Assembly: GCA_965237855.1 (NCBI GenBank) | Contig: CBDEGK010000004.1 | Location: 496,001-560,000 of the forward strand | Length of the DNA: 64,000 nucleotides | Direction: 5' to 3' | DNA from: CBDEGK01 sp965237855 | GTDB taxonomy: Bacteria; Pseudomonadota; Gammaproteobacteria; Pseudomonadales; Halieaceae | In this document: positions 44,858 to 53,021 of the stretch, piece after piece | Numbering within the stretch: the stretch's first letter is position 1 | How the letters are laid out: each line of letters opens with the position of its first letter | The notes under the pieces: model-generated | Told to the model about the DNA's origin: nothing | What the model saw: the letters and a program-made list of their open reading frames with translations, nothing else | The model's database searches: none | Translations under genes and position numbers: made by a program

Positions 44858-46193
44858 CGATCACCTCTTCGATCACGGCAGGCTTGGGCAATAGTAGTTC
44901 CAGCAGGACCGCACAGACGGCGGTGGTGGCAACCGGGAAGCCCAGCAACATGGCCAGCATCGGCGACAGCCCATCGACTATGGCGGGCAGCTGTGTTGCG
45001 GCCAATCCCAGCACCAGGGATGCAATCACGATCACCCAGCTGCGTCGACCGGGGCTGGCGGACTGCAGAACCTGGTAGCCGGACACGCCCACCAGCGCAA
45101 ACATCAACAGGGTTGCCCCGTACAACAAACCCTTGGGCATAACCTGGAACAGGCCACCCATGATCGGGAACATACCCATGATCACCAGCATGGCCGCCAG
45201 CCACACGCCGACATGGCGACTGGCAACACCGGTTAACTGAATGACGCCATTGTTCTGACTGAAGGTGGTGTTGGGAAAGGTATTAAAGACTGCCGCCAGC
45301 AGTGAATTAAAGCCGTCACCCAGCACGCCACCCTTGATGCGCCGCCAATAGGGCTCGCCGACCAGGGGTTGCTTGGACAGTTTGGAGGTTGCCGTGAGGT
45401 CGCCGATACTCTCTGCCGCCGTCACCAGGTAGATGGGTAACAGGGATAGAAAGATCCCCAGGTCAAAGCTGAGGTCATATTGCAGGGGCCGCGGAAAGAA
45501 AAAGGTCGGTAATTCCTGAATTGCATCGAAATTTACCTGTCCACCCCACCAGGCCACCAGGTAGCCCAGTCCCAGGCCAATGCTGATGGACGCCAACCGC
45601 AGCCACGGCGAAGAACGGGTGGCAATCAAACTGATGACGACGATGACGCCAATAGCATAGGCAGGCACTAACCAGGCGATGCCGCCGTGTTCCAGTGCCT
45701 GCCGGTACTCGAACAGCAGGTTGTCGACAGTGACCATGATCAGGGACAGGCCCAGCATCATGACCGTGGTACCAGTCACCGTGGGCGTCACCACCCGCTG
45801 CAGACGGTGCAGAAACTGACTCAGCACCATCATCATGATTGCACCGACCATGGTGCAGCCAAAAATAATACCGAGTAATTGATCGGTGCTGTACTGGTCG
45901 CGCATGCTGTGCGCGGCGAAGATCAGCGGGCCGATAAACGTGAAACTGGTGCCCTGGATAGACAGCAGGCCAGAACCAACCCGACCAAAACGCCGCACCT
46001 GTATATAGGTCGCAACCCCCGAAATAACCAGGGCGCTGCTAATCATGTAGCTGGTTTCCCGGGCTTCAAGACCCATGCCAATACAGATCAACAGCGGTGC
46101 GGTGATGATACTGACAAAGATGGCCAACAGGTGTTGCAGGGCAGCGAGCAGCTTGGCTAACGGCGGCGGATTGTCTTCCAAGCCATATAACAA
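44847..46193 (-). CDS. NCS2-family urate/xanthine permease (UacT/XanQ-like)
   Basis: A nucleobase-cation symporter of about 448 residues with around 14 helices. SIQGTSFTFIGPLIF, the TVTGTTVMMLGLSL stretch and NTFPNTTFSQNNGVIQLTGV are the conserved carrier motifs for xanthine and urate uptake. The likely start is a TTG at 46193 (LLYGLEDNPPP), as related proteins begin at this point. It follows a CTGGAG ribosome site by eight bases. A TTG at 46220 is the alternative. The ribosome site lies in the arm of a strong hairpin (46200-46243). Confidence 0.88.
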   Translation of the reverse strand: MLYGLEDNPPPLAKLLAALQHLLAIFVSIITAPLLICIGMGLEARETSYMISSALVISGVATYIQVRRFGRVGSGLLSIQGTSFTFIGPLIFAAHSMRDQYSTDQLLGIIFGCTMVGAIMMMVLSQFLHRLQRVVTPTVTGTTVMMLGLSLIMVTVDNLLFEYRQALEHGGIAWLVPAYAIGVIVVISLIATRSSPWLRLASISIGLGLGYLVAWWGGQVNFDAIQELPTFFFPRPLQYDLSFDLGIFLSLLPIYLVTAAESIGDLTATSKLSKQPLVGEPYWRRIKGGVLGDGFNSLLAAVFNTFPNTTFSQNNGVIQLTGVASRHVGVWLAAMLVIMGMFPIMGGLFQVMPKGLLYGATLLMFALVGVSGYQVLQSASPGRRSWVIVIASLVLGLAATQLPAIVDGLSPMLAMLLGFPVATTAVCAVLLELLLPKPAVIEEVIDVS

Positions 46194-46199
46194 GATGGT

Positions 46200-46243
46200 A
46201 ACTCCAGTCGAAAGCGACAATATGTCACTTTCATTCTGGAGTT
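46200..46243 (-). promoter_or_regulatory. leader hairpin covering the ribosome site of the urate/xanthine permease gene
   Basis: On the minus strand, AACTCCAG (46243-46236) pairs with CTGGAGTT (46207-46200). Inside, GAAAGTGACA pairs with TGTCGCTTTC with one G-U pair, closed by a three-base loop. The 3' arm contains the CTGGAG ribosome site. No T run follows, so it is not a terminator. Control of translation is inferred. Confidence 0.55.
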
Positions 46244-46258
46244 GCCAGTTCTGAGGCC

Positions 46259-47395
46259 TCAGGCGCTCAGTTTTAAATCCGCATCACGCAGTGCAAAATC
46301 CGGACGCACGTAATCGTAATCCAGTGCTTCAGCAACGGCGCTACAGGTCACCACACCGGCATGCACATTCAGACCCTTGAGGAAATGCTCGTCATCGAGC
46401 AATGCATCAATCCCCTGGTCCGCCAGTTTGATGGCGTAGGGCAAGGTGGCATTGGTCAGCGCCAGTGTTGAGGTACGGGCAACGCCGCCGGGCATATTCG
46501 CCACGCAGTAGTGCACCACGTCATCAACAATATAGGTGGGCTCCTGGTGAGTCGTGGCCTTGCTGGTTTCAAAACATCCGCCCTGGTCAATGGCCACATC
46601 CACGACCACTGAGCCGCGCTTCATGCGCGCAATCAGATCACGGCTCAGCAACTTGGGTGCTGCCGCCCCAGGCACCAGAACGGCACCAATCACCAGGTCG
46701 GCTTCCAGCGCCAGGCGCTCAATGGCATCCGCGGTGGAATAAACAGTCTTTAGACGACCACCGAAAATATCATCCAGCTGTTTCAGTCGCGGCAACGATC
46801 GATCCAGCAAGGTGACCTCGGCGCCCATGCCGATAGCCATGTAGGCCGCGTTTACGCCAACCACACCACCGCCAATCACCAATACCTTGCCCGGTTCCAC
46901 GCCCGGTACGCCGCCCAGCAGGGTGCCGTTACCGCCGTGAGATTTTTCCAGGTTGGCAGCACCGGCCTGGATAGACATCCGCCCCGCCACCTCGGACATG
47001 GGCGCCAGCAGCGGCAGGCCACCACCGGCCGCGGTGATTGTTTCATAGGCAACACAGGTCGCGCCGGACTCAAGCAGTAGTTTGGCCTGCTCGGGATCGG
47101 GTGCCAGGTGCAGGTAGGTGAACAGCAATTGTCCCGGGCGCAACATACGGCATTCCTGCGACTGGGGTTCTTTCACCTTGATAATCATCTCCGCCTCGGC
47201 AAACACCGCCTCGGCACTTGCAATGATCTCAGCGCCGGCGCTCAGGTAATCAGCATCATCAAAGCCGATACCCGTGCCCGCATTGGTCTCCACTAATAAT
47301 CTGTGGCCGTGAGCGACCAGCTCCTTCACACCGGCCGGGGTCATTCCCACCCGGTATTCGTGGTTCTTTATTTCCTTGGGAATACCAATAATCAT
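46259..47395 (-). CDS. ald: alanine dehydrogenase
   Basis: A 378-residue NAD-dependent enzyme interconverting alanine with pyruvate and ammonia. Its family members often also aminate glyoxylate. The N-terminal MIIGIPKEIKNHEYRVGMTP, HLAPDPEQAKLLLESG and the NAD-binding VLVIGGGVVGVNAAYMAIGMGA are diagnostic. It lies 65 bp upstream of the permease gene on the same strand. It diverges from an Lrp-type regulator, the usual partner of ald. Its ribosome site is held in a leader hairpin. Confidence 0.95.
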   Translation of the reverse strand: MIIGIPKEIKNHEYRVGMTPAGVKELVAHGHRLLVETNAGTGIGFDDADYLSAGAEIIASAEAVFAEAEMIIKVKEPQSQECRMLRPGQLLFTYLHLAPDPEQAKLLLESGATCVAYETITAAGGGLPLLAPMSEVAGRMSIQAGAANLEKSHGGNGTLLGGVPGVEPGKVLVIGGGVVGVNAAYMAIGMGAEVTLLDRSLPRLKQLDDIFGGRLKTVYSTADAIERLALEADLVIGAVLVPGAAAPKLLSRDLIARMKRGSVVVDVAIDQGGCFETSKATTHQEPTYIVDDVVHYCVANMPGGVARTSTLALTNATLPYAIKLADQGIDALLDDEHFLKGLNVHAGVVTCSAVAEALDYDYVRPDFALRDADLKLSA

Positions 47396-47457
47396 GTGCC
47401 TAGCCTCTAAGCTAATATGTCAGTCAGTTGATACGAGTAGACTAGAGGCTTTAGGCA
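47396..47457 (-). promoter_or_regulatory. leader hairpin covering the ald ribosome site
   Basis: On the minus strand, TGCCTAAAGCCTCTA (47457-47443) can pair with TAGAGGCTAGGCA (47409-47397) apart from a two-base AA bulge, giving a 13 bp stem with a 33-base loop. The 3' arm holds the TAGAGG ribosome site, eight bases before the ATG at 47395. The remaining gap to 47550 is very AT-rich and probably contains both divergent promoters. Confidence 0.55.
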
Positions 47458-47550
47458 AGTTTATTTTCTCTGTATTTTTAGTTATATAGTTGTTTATACT
47501 AGTTTTATAATTTTATTAGTCGATTCAACTATTTTGGATAATTAGGAACT

Positions 47551-48030
47551 ATGCAATCAGCCATCACAGATCTTAATCGTATAGATCGCAATATCCTGCG
47601 GGAGTTACAGAAGGACGGCCGCATTTCTTACGCGGAATTGTCGCGCCGGGTCGGCCTCAGCGTCACCCCCTGCATAGAGCGCATCAAGAAACTGGAAAAG
47701 GCCGGGGTCATCCAGGGCTACCAGGCCAACCTGGACCCGGAGCACTTGGGCGCCGGGCTGGTGGTGTTTGTGCAAATCAGTCTGACCCGCACCTCCCAGG
47801 ATATCTTTGAGGAATTCAAACGCGCCGCCTCAGCGCTGGAGGATGTACAGGAGTGCTACCTGGTGTCGGGCAATTTTGACTACCTGATTAAAGCCCGGGT
47901 GGCCGACATGCATGGTTATCGGCAATTCCTCGGTGAAACCCTGCTGACCCTGCCGGGCGTGCAGGACTCGACCAGCTACGTGGTGATGGAGCAGGTCAAG
48001 GAAACGCTGGCGATTCCCGTACCCTATTGA
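47551..48030 (+). CDS. Lrp/AsnC-family transcriptional regulator
   Basis: A 159-residue regulator. The N-terminal winged helix (ILRELQKDGRISYAELSRRVGLSVTPCIERIKKLEKAG) binds DNA. The C-terminal RAM domain (about 70-150, with VQECYLVSGNFDYLIKARV) binds an amino acid and drives oligomer formation. It is very close to Lrp itself. Its divergence from ald, with an AT-rich 155 bp gap between, points to control of ald by alanine or leucine. Confidence 0.93.
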   Translation: MQSAITDLNRIDRNILRELQKDGRISYAELSRRVGLSVTPCIERIKKLEKAGVIQGYQANLDPEHLGAGLVVFVQISLTRTSQDIFEEFKRAASALEDVQECYLVSGNFDYLIKARVADMHGYRQFLGETLLTLPGVQDSTSYVVMEQVKETLAIPVPY

Positions 48031-48036
48031 GGCAGG

Positions 48037-48609
48037 CTATCGATCCATCCATTTGTCCAGCGCCGTCACCTCGTAGGAGAGCACCGCCTCGACAATGACA
48101 TCGGCAGAATCTGCAACCAATAATTGATCACGGTGCGCTGGCTTGAGAAAACGACTCTCCACCATGTGATCCAGCAACTCAAACAATGGATCGAAGAAGC
48201 CCTGCACGTTAAGGGCGCCACAGGCCTTGGCGTGAAACCCCAACTGGTTCCAGGTCAGCACCTCGACGATTTCCTCCAGCGTACCAATACCGCCAGGCAG
48301 TGCGATGAAACAGTCGGATTCTTTCACCATCTTCATCTTGCGTTCGTGCATGGAGTCGACCACATGCAGTTCCGTCAATCCCTTGTGGCCCACCTCTTTT
48401 TCCAGCATATCTCCCGGTATCACACCAATCACCTTGCCACCCGCGGCCAGGGCGGCATCGGCGCTGGCACCCATCAAGCCCACATCACCACCACCGTAAA
48501 CCAGGGTGTGTCCCTGCTCGGCAATATAGGTCCCGATGTCCCGCGCCGCCTGCATATACGCCGGGTCGCTGCCCGGGCTGGAGCCACAATAAATACAGAC
48601 CTTACTCAT
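48037..48609 (-). CDS. LOG-family protein (cytokinin riboside 5'-monophosphate phosphoribohydrolase-like)
   Basis: A 190-residue Rossmann-fold enzyme of the TIGR00730 family. It has the PGGIGTLEEI motif (about 105-114) and the preceding Arg in SMHERKMKM, which bind nucleotide phosphate. Members cleave the base from nucleoside 5'-monophosphates such as AMP or cytokinin nucleotides. It overlaps the cupin gene by 8 bp. The nucleotide-degrading setting suits this activity, though such proteins are also common elsewhere. Confidence 0.9.
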   Translation of the reverse strand: MSKVCIYCGSSPGSDPAYMQAARDIGTYIAEQGHTLVYGGGDVGLMGASADAALAAGGKVIGVIPGDMLEKEVGHKGLTELHVVDSMHERKMKMVKESDCFIALPGGIGTLEEIVEVLTWNQLGFHAKACGALNVQGFFDPLFELLDHMVESRFLKPAHRDQLLVADSADVIVEAVLSYEVTALDKWMDR

Positions 48610-49156
48610 GAGAATAATCCTCTATCCGACTGCGGTGTTGGGGAAAGGCTTGCAACAGCTCCTCACGCTTACCCAACTCCATATCACTGTATTCAAACCC
48701 CGGTGCCACCGCCTCGCTGATCAGCCCGTATTCACCCTGCTCCAGGTGAGACGCTTTCCAGGTGCCACCCTTCACCGCCAGCTGCAGTTGATGGCCCTGG
48801 ACGGGATCTGGACCCAGCACCACGGTCTCGAGCGTTCCATCGGCATGAATCAGGTGATAGGTGATCGGCTCGCCGAGATGAAAGAAGTGCAGGATATCCG
48901 ACTGGTTCCTGTGCCAGTGCCCGATCCGGGAGTCTTCAGTGAGCAGATAGTAGATCGACGTGAGGGTAAATCGTGGGCCCAGCCCGGTATCTATCTTGGC
49001 TCGATGCCCCGCCTCGAAAGTGCGTTTGAAAAAACCGCCCTCCACGTGGGGTTGCAGCTGCAATCGTTTGATCAATTCCTCGACATCCATGGCCATACTC
49101 AATCCAGGTAGCAATAAGCCCATTAGCGACAAACTCAGCAGCAGTATGCGTCTCAA
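48602..49156 (-). CDS. cupin-fold protein of the DUF985 family, exported
   Basis: A 184-residue protein. Residues 1-22 form a signal peptide (RRILLLSLSLMGLLLPGLSM), unusual for a DUF985 cupin. The rest is a single cupin barrel: EGGFFKRTFEAGHRAK, IYYLLTEDSRIGHWHRNQSD with probable metal His residues, and SEAVAPGFEYSDMELG. The reaction of this family is unknown. It starts with TTG, overlapping the upstream amidohydrolase stop by 4 bp. Confidence 0.8.
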   Translation of the reverse strand: MRRILLLSLSLMGLLLPGLSMAMDVEELIKRLQLQPHVEGGFFKRTFEAGHRAKIDTGLGPRFTLTSIYYLLTEDSRIGHWHRNQSDILHFFHLGEPITYHLIHADGTLETVVLGPDPVQGHQLQLAVKGGTWKASHLEQGEYGLISEAVAPGFEYSDMELGKREELLQAFPQHRSRIEDYSHE

Positions 49157-50559
49157 GGAGATCCGCCCTCGAGGACTGCGATGATATCCGCCCGGACGGC
49201 TGCCACAGACTTGCGAATGGCCTCCCGGTCCAGGCTCAGCACCTGGCGATCTTCCATTAACACCCGCCCGGCGACAATGGTGGTTACCACATCCTGGCTG
49301 TCCAGCACGTACACCAGGTGTGAACGAACCTTGTACAAAGGCGCCTGCCGGGTGCGGCTAAAATCCACCTGGATCAGGTCGGCCTGCATACCGGGCTCCA
49401 ATCGCCCCACCACATCACCCAGGCCAATGGCCCTGGCTCCCATGCGGGTGGCCATATCCAGTGCCACCGGTGCGGGCAGCGCAGTCGGGTCCCCGGAATT
49501 CACTTTGTGTAGCAGGGCCGCCAGCCGTATCTCTTCCCACATATCCAGGTCGTTATTGGAAGCGGCGCCATCCGTCCCCAGGCCGACATTCACACCCGCC
49601 GCAATCATCGCCGGTACCGGCGATATTCCCGCACCCAGTTTCATGTTGGAGGTCGGGTTGTGAATGGCACCGACGCCTTTCTCAGCCGCGATAGCGATAT
49701 CTTGTGCGTTTAATTGCACCATATGCGCACCAATGGGCGACAGGTCCAGCAGGCCGGTGGTATTCACATGCTGGATCGGGGTCTTGCCAAAATTGGCTTG
49801 CACAAACTCGGTTTCTGCAGGCGCTTCGGCCAGGTGAATCGATATCGGGGCATTCATGGCCCCGGCCACCTCAGCGGTATTGGCCAGGTGCTGAGGGCTG
49901 ACCGTGTAGGGCGAGTGGGGTGCAAAGCCAGGGATGATTCGCGGGTTCTTGCCCTGCCAGCCACTGACAAACTGTCGCGCCGCGGCGAAGGAATCCTCCC
50001 AGCCTTCGAAGCCCGGGCTGGGCACATCGATATGCGGTGCGGCGACGATCGCCCGGAGGCCACAGCGCTCTACCACGCCGGCAATCACTTCCGGATGGAA
50101 ATACATATCCACAAAGGTGGTGGTGCCGCCCTGGATCATTTCATAACAGGCCAGTTCAGCGCCGATACGCACAAACGAGCGGTTAACGAAGCGTCCCTCC
50201 ATCGGAAACACGTAATTGTTAAGCCAGTCCATCAGGTCCAGGTCGTCCACCATGCCGCGAAACAAGGTCATGGAGGAATGGGTGTGGCCATTGACCAGGC
50301 CCGGCATGACGATTTTGCCTGACCCAGCAATGATCCGCGCGCCGGTATATTTCCGGGACAGCCTGCTCCATTGGCCTACCGCAACAACACGGTCATTTTT
50401 CACCACCACCACGCCATCCTCAATCAGCGTGTCCCCAGCGTTCATGGGCAGCACGTAGTCCCCCCGAACCATTAAATCCGCCTCGACCTGGCCCCAGCCC
50501 GGCGCCGACAGGCCAAATATGAGCAATAACTTAACGATAATATTGAGGGCTGGTCGCAT
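49153..50559 (-). CDS. exported amidohydrolase, MtaD-like (methylthioadenosine/S-adenosylhomocysteine deaminase family)
   Basis: A 468-residue metal-dependent deaminase with a signal peptide (residues 1-23, ending in PGWGQ). The metal HxH is in LVNGHTHSSMTLFRG, other ligands are in ISIHLAEAPAETEF and GAHMVQLN, and the catalytic Asp is in VGLGTDGAASNNDLDMWEE. Relatives deaminate 5'-methylthioadenosine, S-adenosylhomocysteine or adenosine. They are normally cytoplasmic, so the signal peptide implies periplasmic deamination of external nucleosides. It is the first gene of a three-gene operon with the cupin and LOG genes. Confidence 0.82.
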   Translation of the reverse strand: MRPALNIIVKLLLIFGLSAPGWGQVEADLMVRGDYVLPMNAGDTLIEDGVVVVKNDRVVAVGQWSRLSRKYTGARIIAGSGKIVMPGLVNGHTHSSMTLFRGMVDDLDLMDWLNNYVFPMEGRFVNRSFVRIGAELACYEMIQGGTTTFVDMYFHPEVIAGVVERCGLRAIVAAPHIDVPSPGFEGWEDSFAAARQFVSGWQGKNPRIIPGFAPHSPYTVSPQHLANTAEVAGAMNAPISIHLAEAPAETEFVQANFGKTPIQHVNTTGLLDLSPIGAHMVQLNAQDIAIAAEKGVGAIHNPTSNMKLGAGISPVPAMIAAGVNVGLGTDGAASNNDLDMWEEIRLAALLHKVNSGDPTALPAPVALDMATRMGARAIGLGDVVGRLEPGMQADLIQVDFSRTRQAPLYKVRSHLVYVLDSQDVVTTIVAGRVLMEDRQVLSLDREAIRKSVAAVRADIIAVLEGGSP

Positions 50560-50603
50560 AGGTTCGTCCCACGAAAAGGAAAGCGTCAGAATAGTGACTT
50601 TTT

Positions 50604-50675
50604 GCCATTGCCAGCGCTTGAAGTGAAACCAGCGCTGGAACTAGTCTAGATGGGACATGATTGACTGGCAATGGC
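50604..50675. promoter_or_regulatory. nested inverted repeats in a divergent promoter region
   Basis: GCCATTGCCAG (50604-50614) and CTGGCAATGGC (50665-50675) form 11-base perfect arms 50 bp apart. Between them CCAGCGCT (50611-50618) and AGCGCTGG (50631-50638) form a second pair, and CCAGCGCTGG at 50629-50638 is itself a palindrome. The region separates the MtaD-like gene from the TonB receptor pseudogene and could hold cooperative operator sites. Confidence 0.45.
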
Positions 50676-50756
50676 CTGTTCCCGGTTCCACACGCTTCCG
50701 CTCAATCTAGAACAAACATAAAGTGCGCAAAGCATCTAACCTTAAGGAGTCATTCA

Positions 50757-52896
50757 ATGTACAAGCCCCTGTCTTTGACTAAAAAGGCCTCGAAAAAATC
50801 GGCGCTGGCGATCGGAGTATCGTCACTCATGGCCGCGGGTGCGCCCGCTGCACTGGCCCAACTAGAAGAGGTCATCGTCACCGCCCAGAAACGCGAGCAG
50901 AACGTGATGGATGTGCCGATATCCATCGCCACCATCCGCGGTGAACGTTTCACCGCCATGTTTGAAGGCGGCACGGGTACCCGGCGTGTTTGCGGAATCA
51001 TCCAATGGTCGCGTCGCGCCCCGCTTCTATATTCGCGGCCTGGGCAACACCGACTTCGACCTGGCTGCCTCCCAACCGGTGTCCATCATCATGGATGACG
51101 TGATAAAGGAAAATACCGTACTGAAAAGCTTCCCGCTGTTCGATATAGACCGTGTGGAAGTGCTGCGCGGTCCCCAGGGTTCCCTGTTCGGCCGCAACAC
51201 GACGGCGGGCATCATAAAATTTGACTCCAACAAGCCCACCCAGGAAACCACTGGCCGTGCCAAAATCGATATCGGCGACCTCGGCACCTTGAACTTAGAA
51301 GGGGCCATCGGTGGCGGCCTCAGCGACAACGTCGCCGGTCGATTAGCGGTCTATTACCAGAGCCGCGACGAGTACATCGACAACGCCTTTACCGGTGAGA
51401 GTGATGCCTATGGCGACTTCAAGGAACAGGCCATCAAGGGCTTTCTGTCCTGGGATGCCTCCGACAAGCTGGACTTCCTGCTCGGTGCCCACTACCGCGA
51501 CAATGATGGCACCTCCGCCATGTTCCGCGCCAACATCCTCGGCCCGGGCAATGGCCTGAATGAAAACTTTGATCGCGAAACCGTGCATTTCGACGAAGGT
51601 GGCGGCAACCGGCAGGAATATGAAAACACTGGCCTGAACCTCAAGTTCAACTATGACTTTGGTGCTGTCACCCTGACCTCCATTACGTCCTGGGAAGATG
51701 CCGAGGGCTTTAGCCGCGGCGATATCGACGGCGGCAACCTGGTTTACGGTCCCGGTTTTATCCCCTTCCCCTCCGATACCAAAGACGGGCTCGATGAACT
51801 GGAGCAAATTACCCAGGAACTGCGTCTATCCAAGAACGATCCCGACAAGTTCTACTGGCAGGCTGGTGTTTACTACTTTAGCTCAGACTTCGACATCGCT
51901 ACCGATGCCGGCTTCAATGCAGCGACAGTCAATCACACCAACGATGCCTGGGCAGTATTTGGCCAGGGTGAGTACAGTTTCAGCGATGCCCTGACCCTGA
52001 CCGCCGGCTTGCGCTACACCTACGATGAAAAAGAGGCCAGCGCCGCTGGTGTCGACGATGTGGATGTGGATGACGACGAGGTTAGCGGCAATCTAAGCCT
52101 GGCCTACGCGCTGACTGAAAATTCCAATATCTGGGGCAAGGTTTCTACCGGCTTCCGCGGCCCCACCATCCAGGCGCGTGACGTGGTTTTCTTCGGCGCT
52201 CCTTCGGTGGCGGACTCTGAAACCATTACCGCCTTTGAAGTTGGCTACAAGTCTGAGTTCTGGGACAACAAGGCGCGCCTGAATGCCGCCATTTTCTACT
52301 ATGAAGTAGAAGATCAGCAGCTATCGGCAGTTGGTGGTGGCGGCAACTTCATCCAGCTAGTGAATGCGGATGAAGGTATTGGCCAGGGCTTCGAGGTCGA
52401 CCTGGATGTAGCGGTCAACCAGTACTTCTCCTTCACCTTCGGTTATGCCTACAACGATACCGAAATCAAGGACGACAACCTGCTGGTCGGTATCTGCGCC
52501 CAGTGTACGGTAACCAACCCGGTAAATAGCGCTGGCTTCGCCGCGGTTGACGGTAATCCCTTCCCCAATGCGCCTGAGACCACCATGAGCTTCACAGCGA
52601 CACTGACCTACCCGATGGGCGATGGCGAGATCTTCGCCTTCACCGACTGGGCCTGGCAGGGTGATACCAACCCGGTGCTCTATGAATCTGTGGAGTTTCA
52701 AACCGAAGACCAGTATGAAGGCGGCCTGCGCGCCGGTTACCGCACCACGGGTAGCGGCACAACCTGGGAACTGGCAGCCTTTGCCCGCAACATCACCGAT
52801 GAAGAAAACGTAATGGGTGTTATTGATTTCAATAACAATACCGGCTTTGTTAACGAACCCCGCGTCTATGGTGTTACCGCAAGCATAGGTTTCTAA
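50757..52896 (+). pseudogene. TonB-dependent receptor, frame broken by a deletion in the plug
   Basis: The gene starts at the ATG at 50757 after AAGGAGT. A signal peptide (cleavage near ALAQ) and the start of the plug (EEVIVTAQKREQNVMDVPIS) are read in the first frame, as far as FEGG at about 50972. The rest, from ARVPGVFAESSNGR to the terminal ASIGF, is in the +1 frame. In relatives about seven residues of the type ADILALS lie between these parts, so a deletion of about 20 bp is likely. Downstream of the break the barrel is intact and well conserved. The receptor heads a nucleoside-use gene cluster and probably imported nucleosides. Confidence 0.82.
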
Positions 52897-52953
52897 AACC
52901 GTGCAAGACTAAGGGTACCGTTCTAGACTGTAGACAGAGAGGTACCTGCATTC

Positions 52954-52980
52954 AAAAGCCCCGACCTCGCGTCGGGGTTT
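52954..52980 (+). terminator. intrinsic terminator after the TonB receptor pseudogene
   Basis: The stem CCCCGAC (52959-52965) / GTCGGGG (52971-52977) with a five-base loop is preceded by AAAA and followed by TTT. It separates the receptor from the permease gene, with only partial read-through expected because the T run is short. Confidence 0.7.
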
Positions 52981-53021
52981 CTGTCTGAGCCTGAAAAACC
53001 AAAAATATCAGAGGGCAATTT

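Noticed and set aside
46200..46243. The permease leader hairpin as an intrinsic terminator of ald.
   Set aside because: No T run follows the 3' arm on the minus strand, and the arm is itself the ribosome site.
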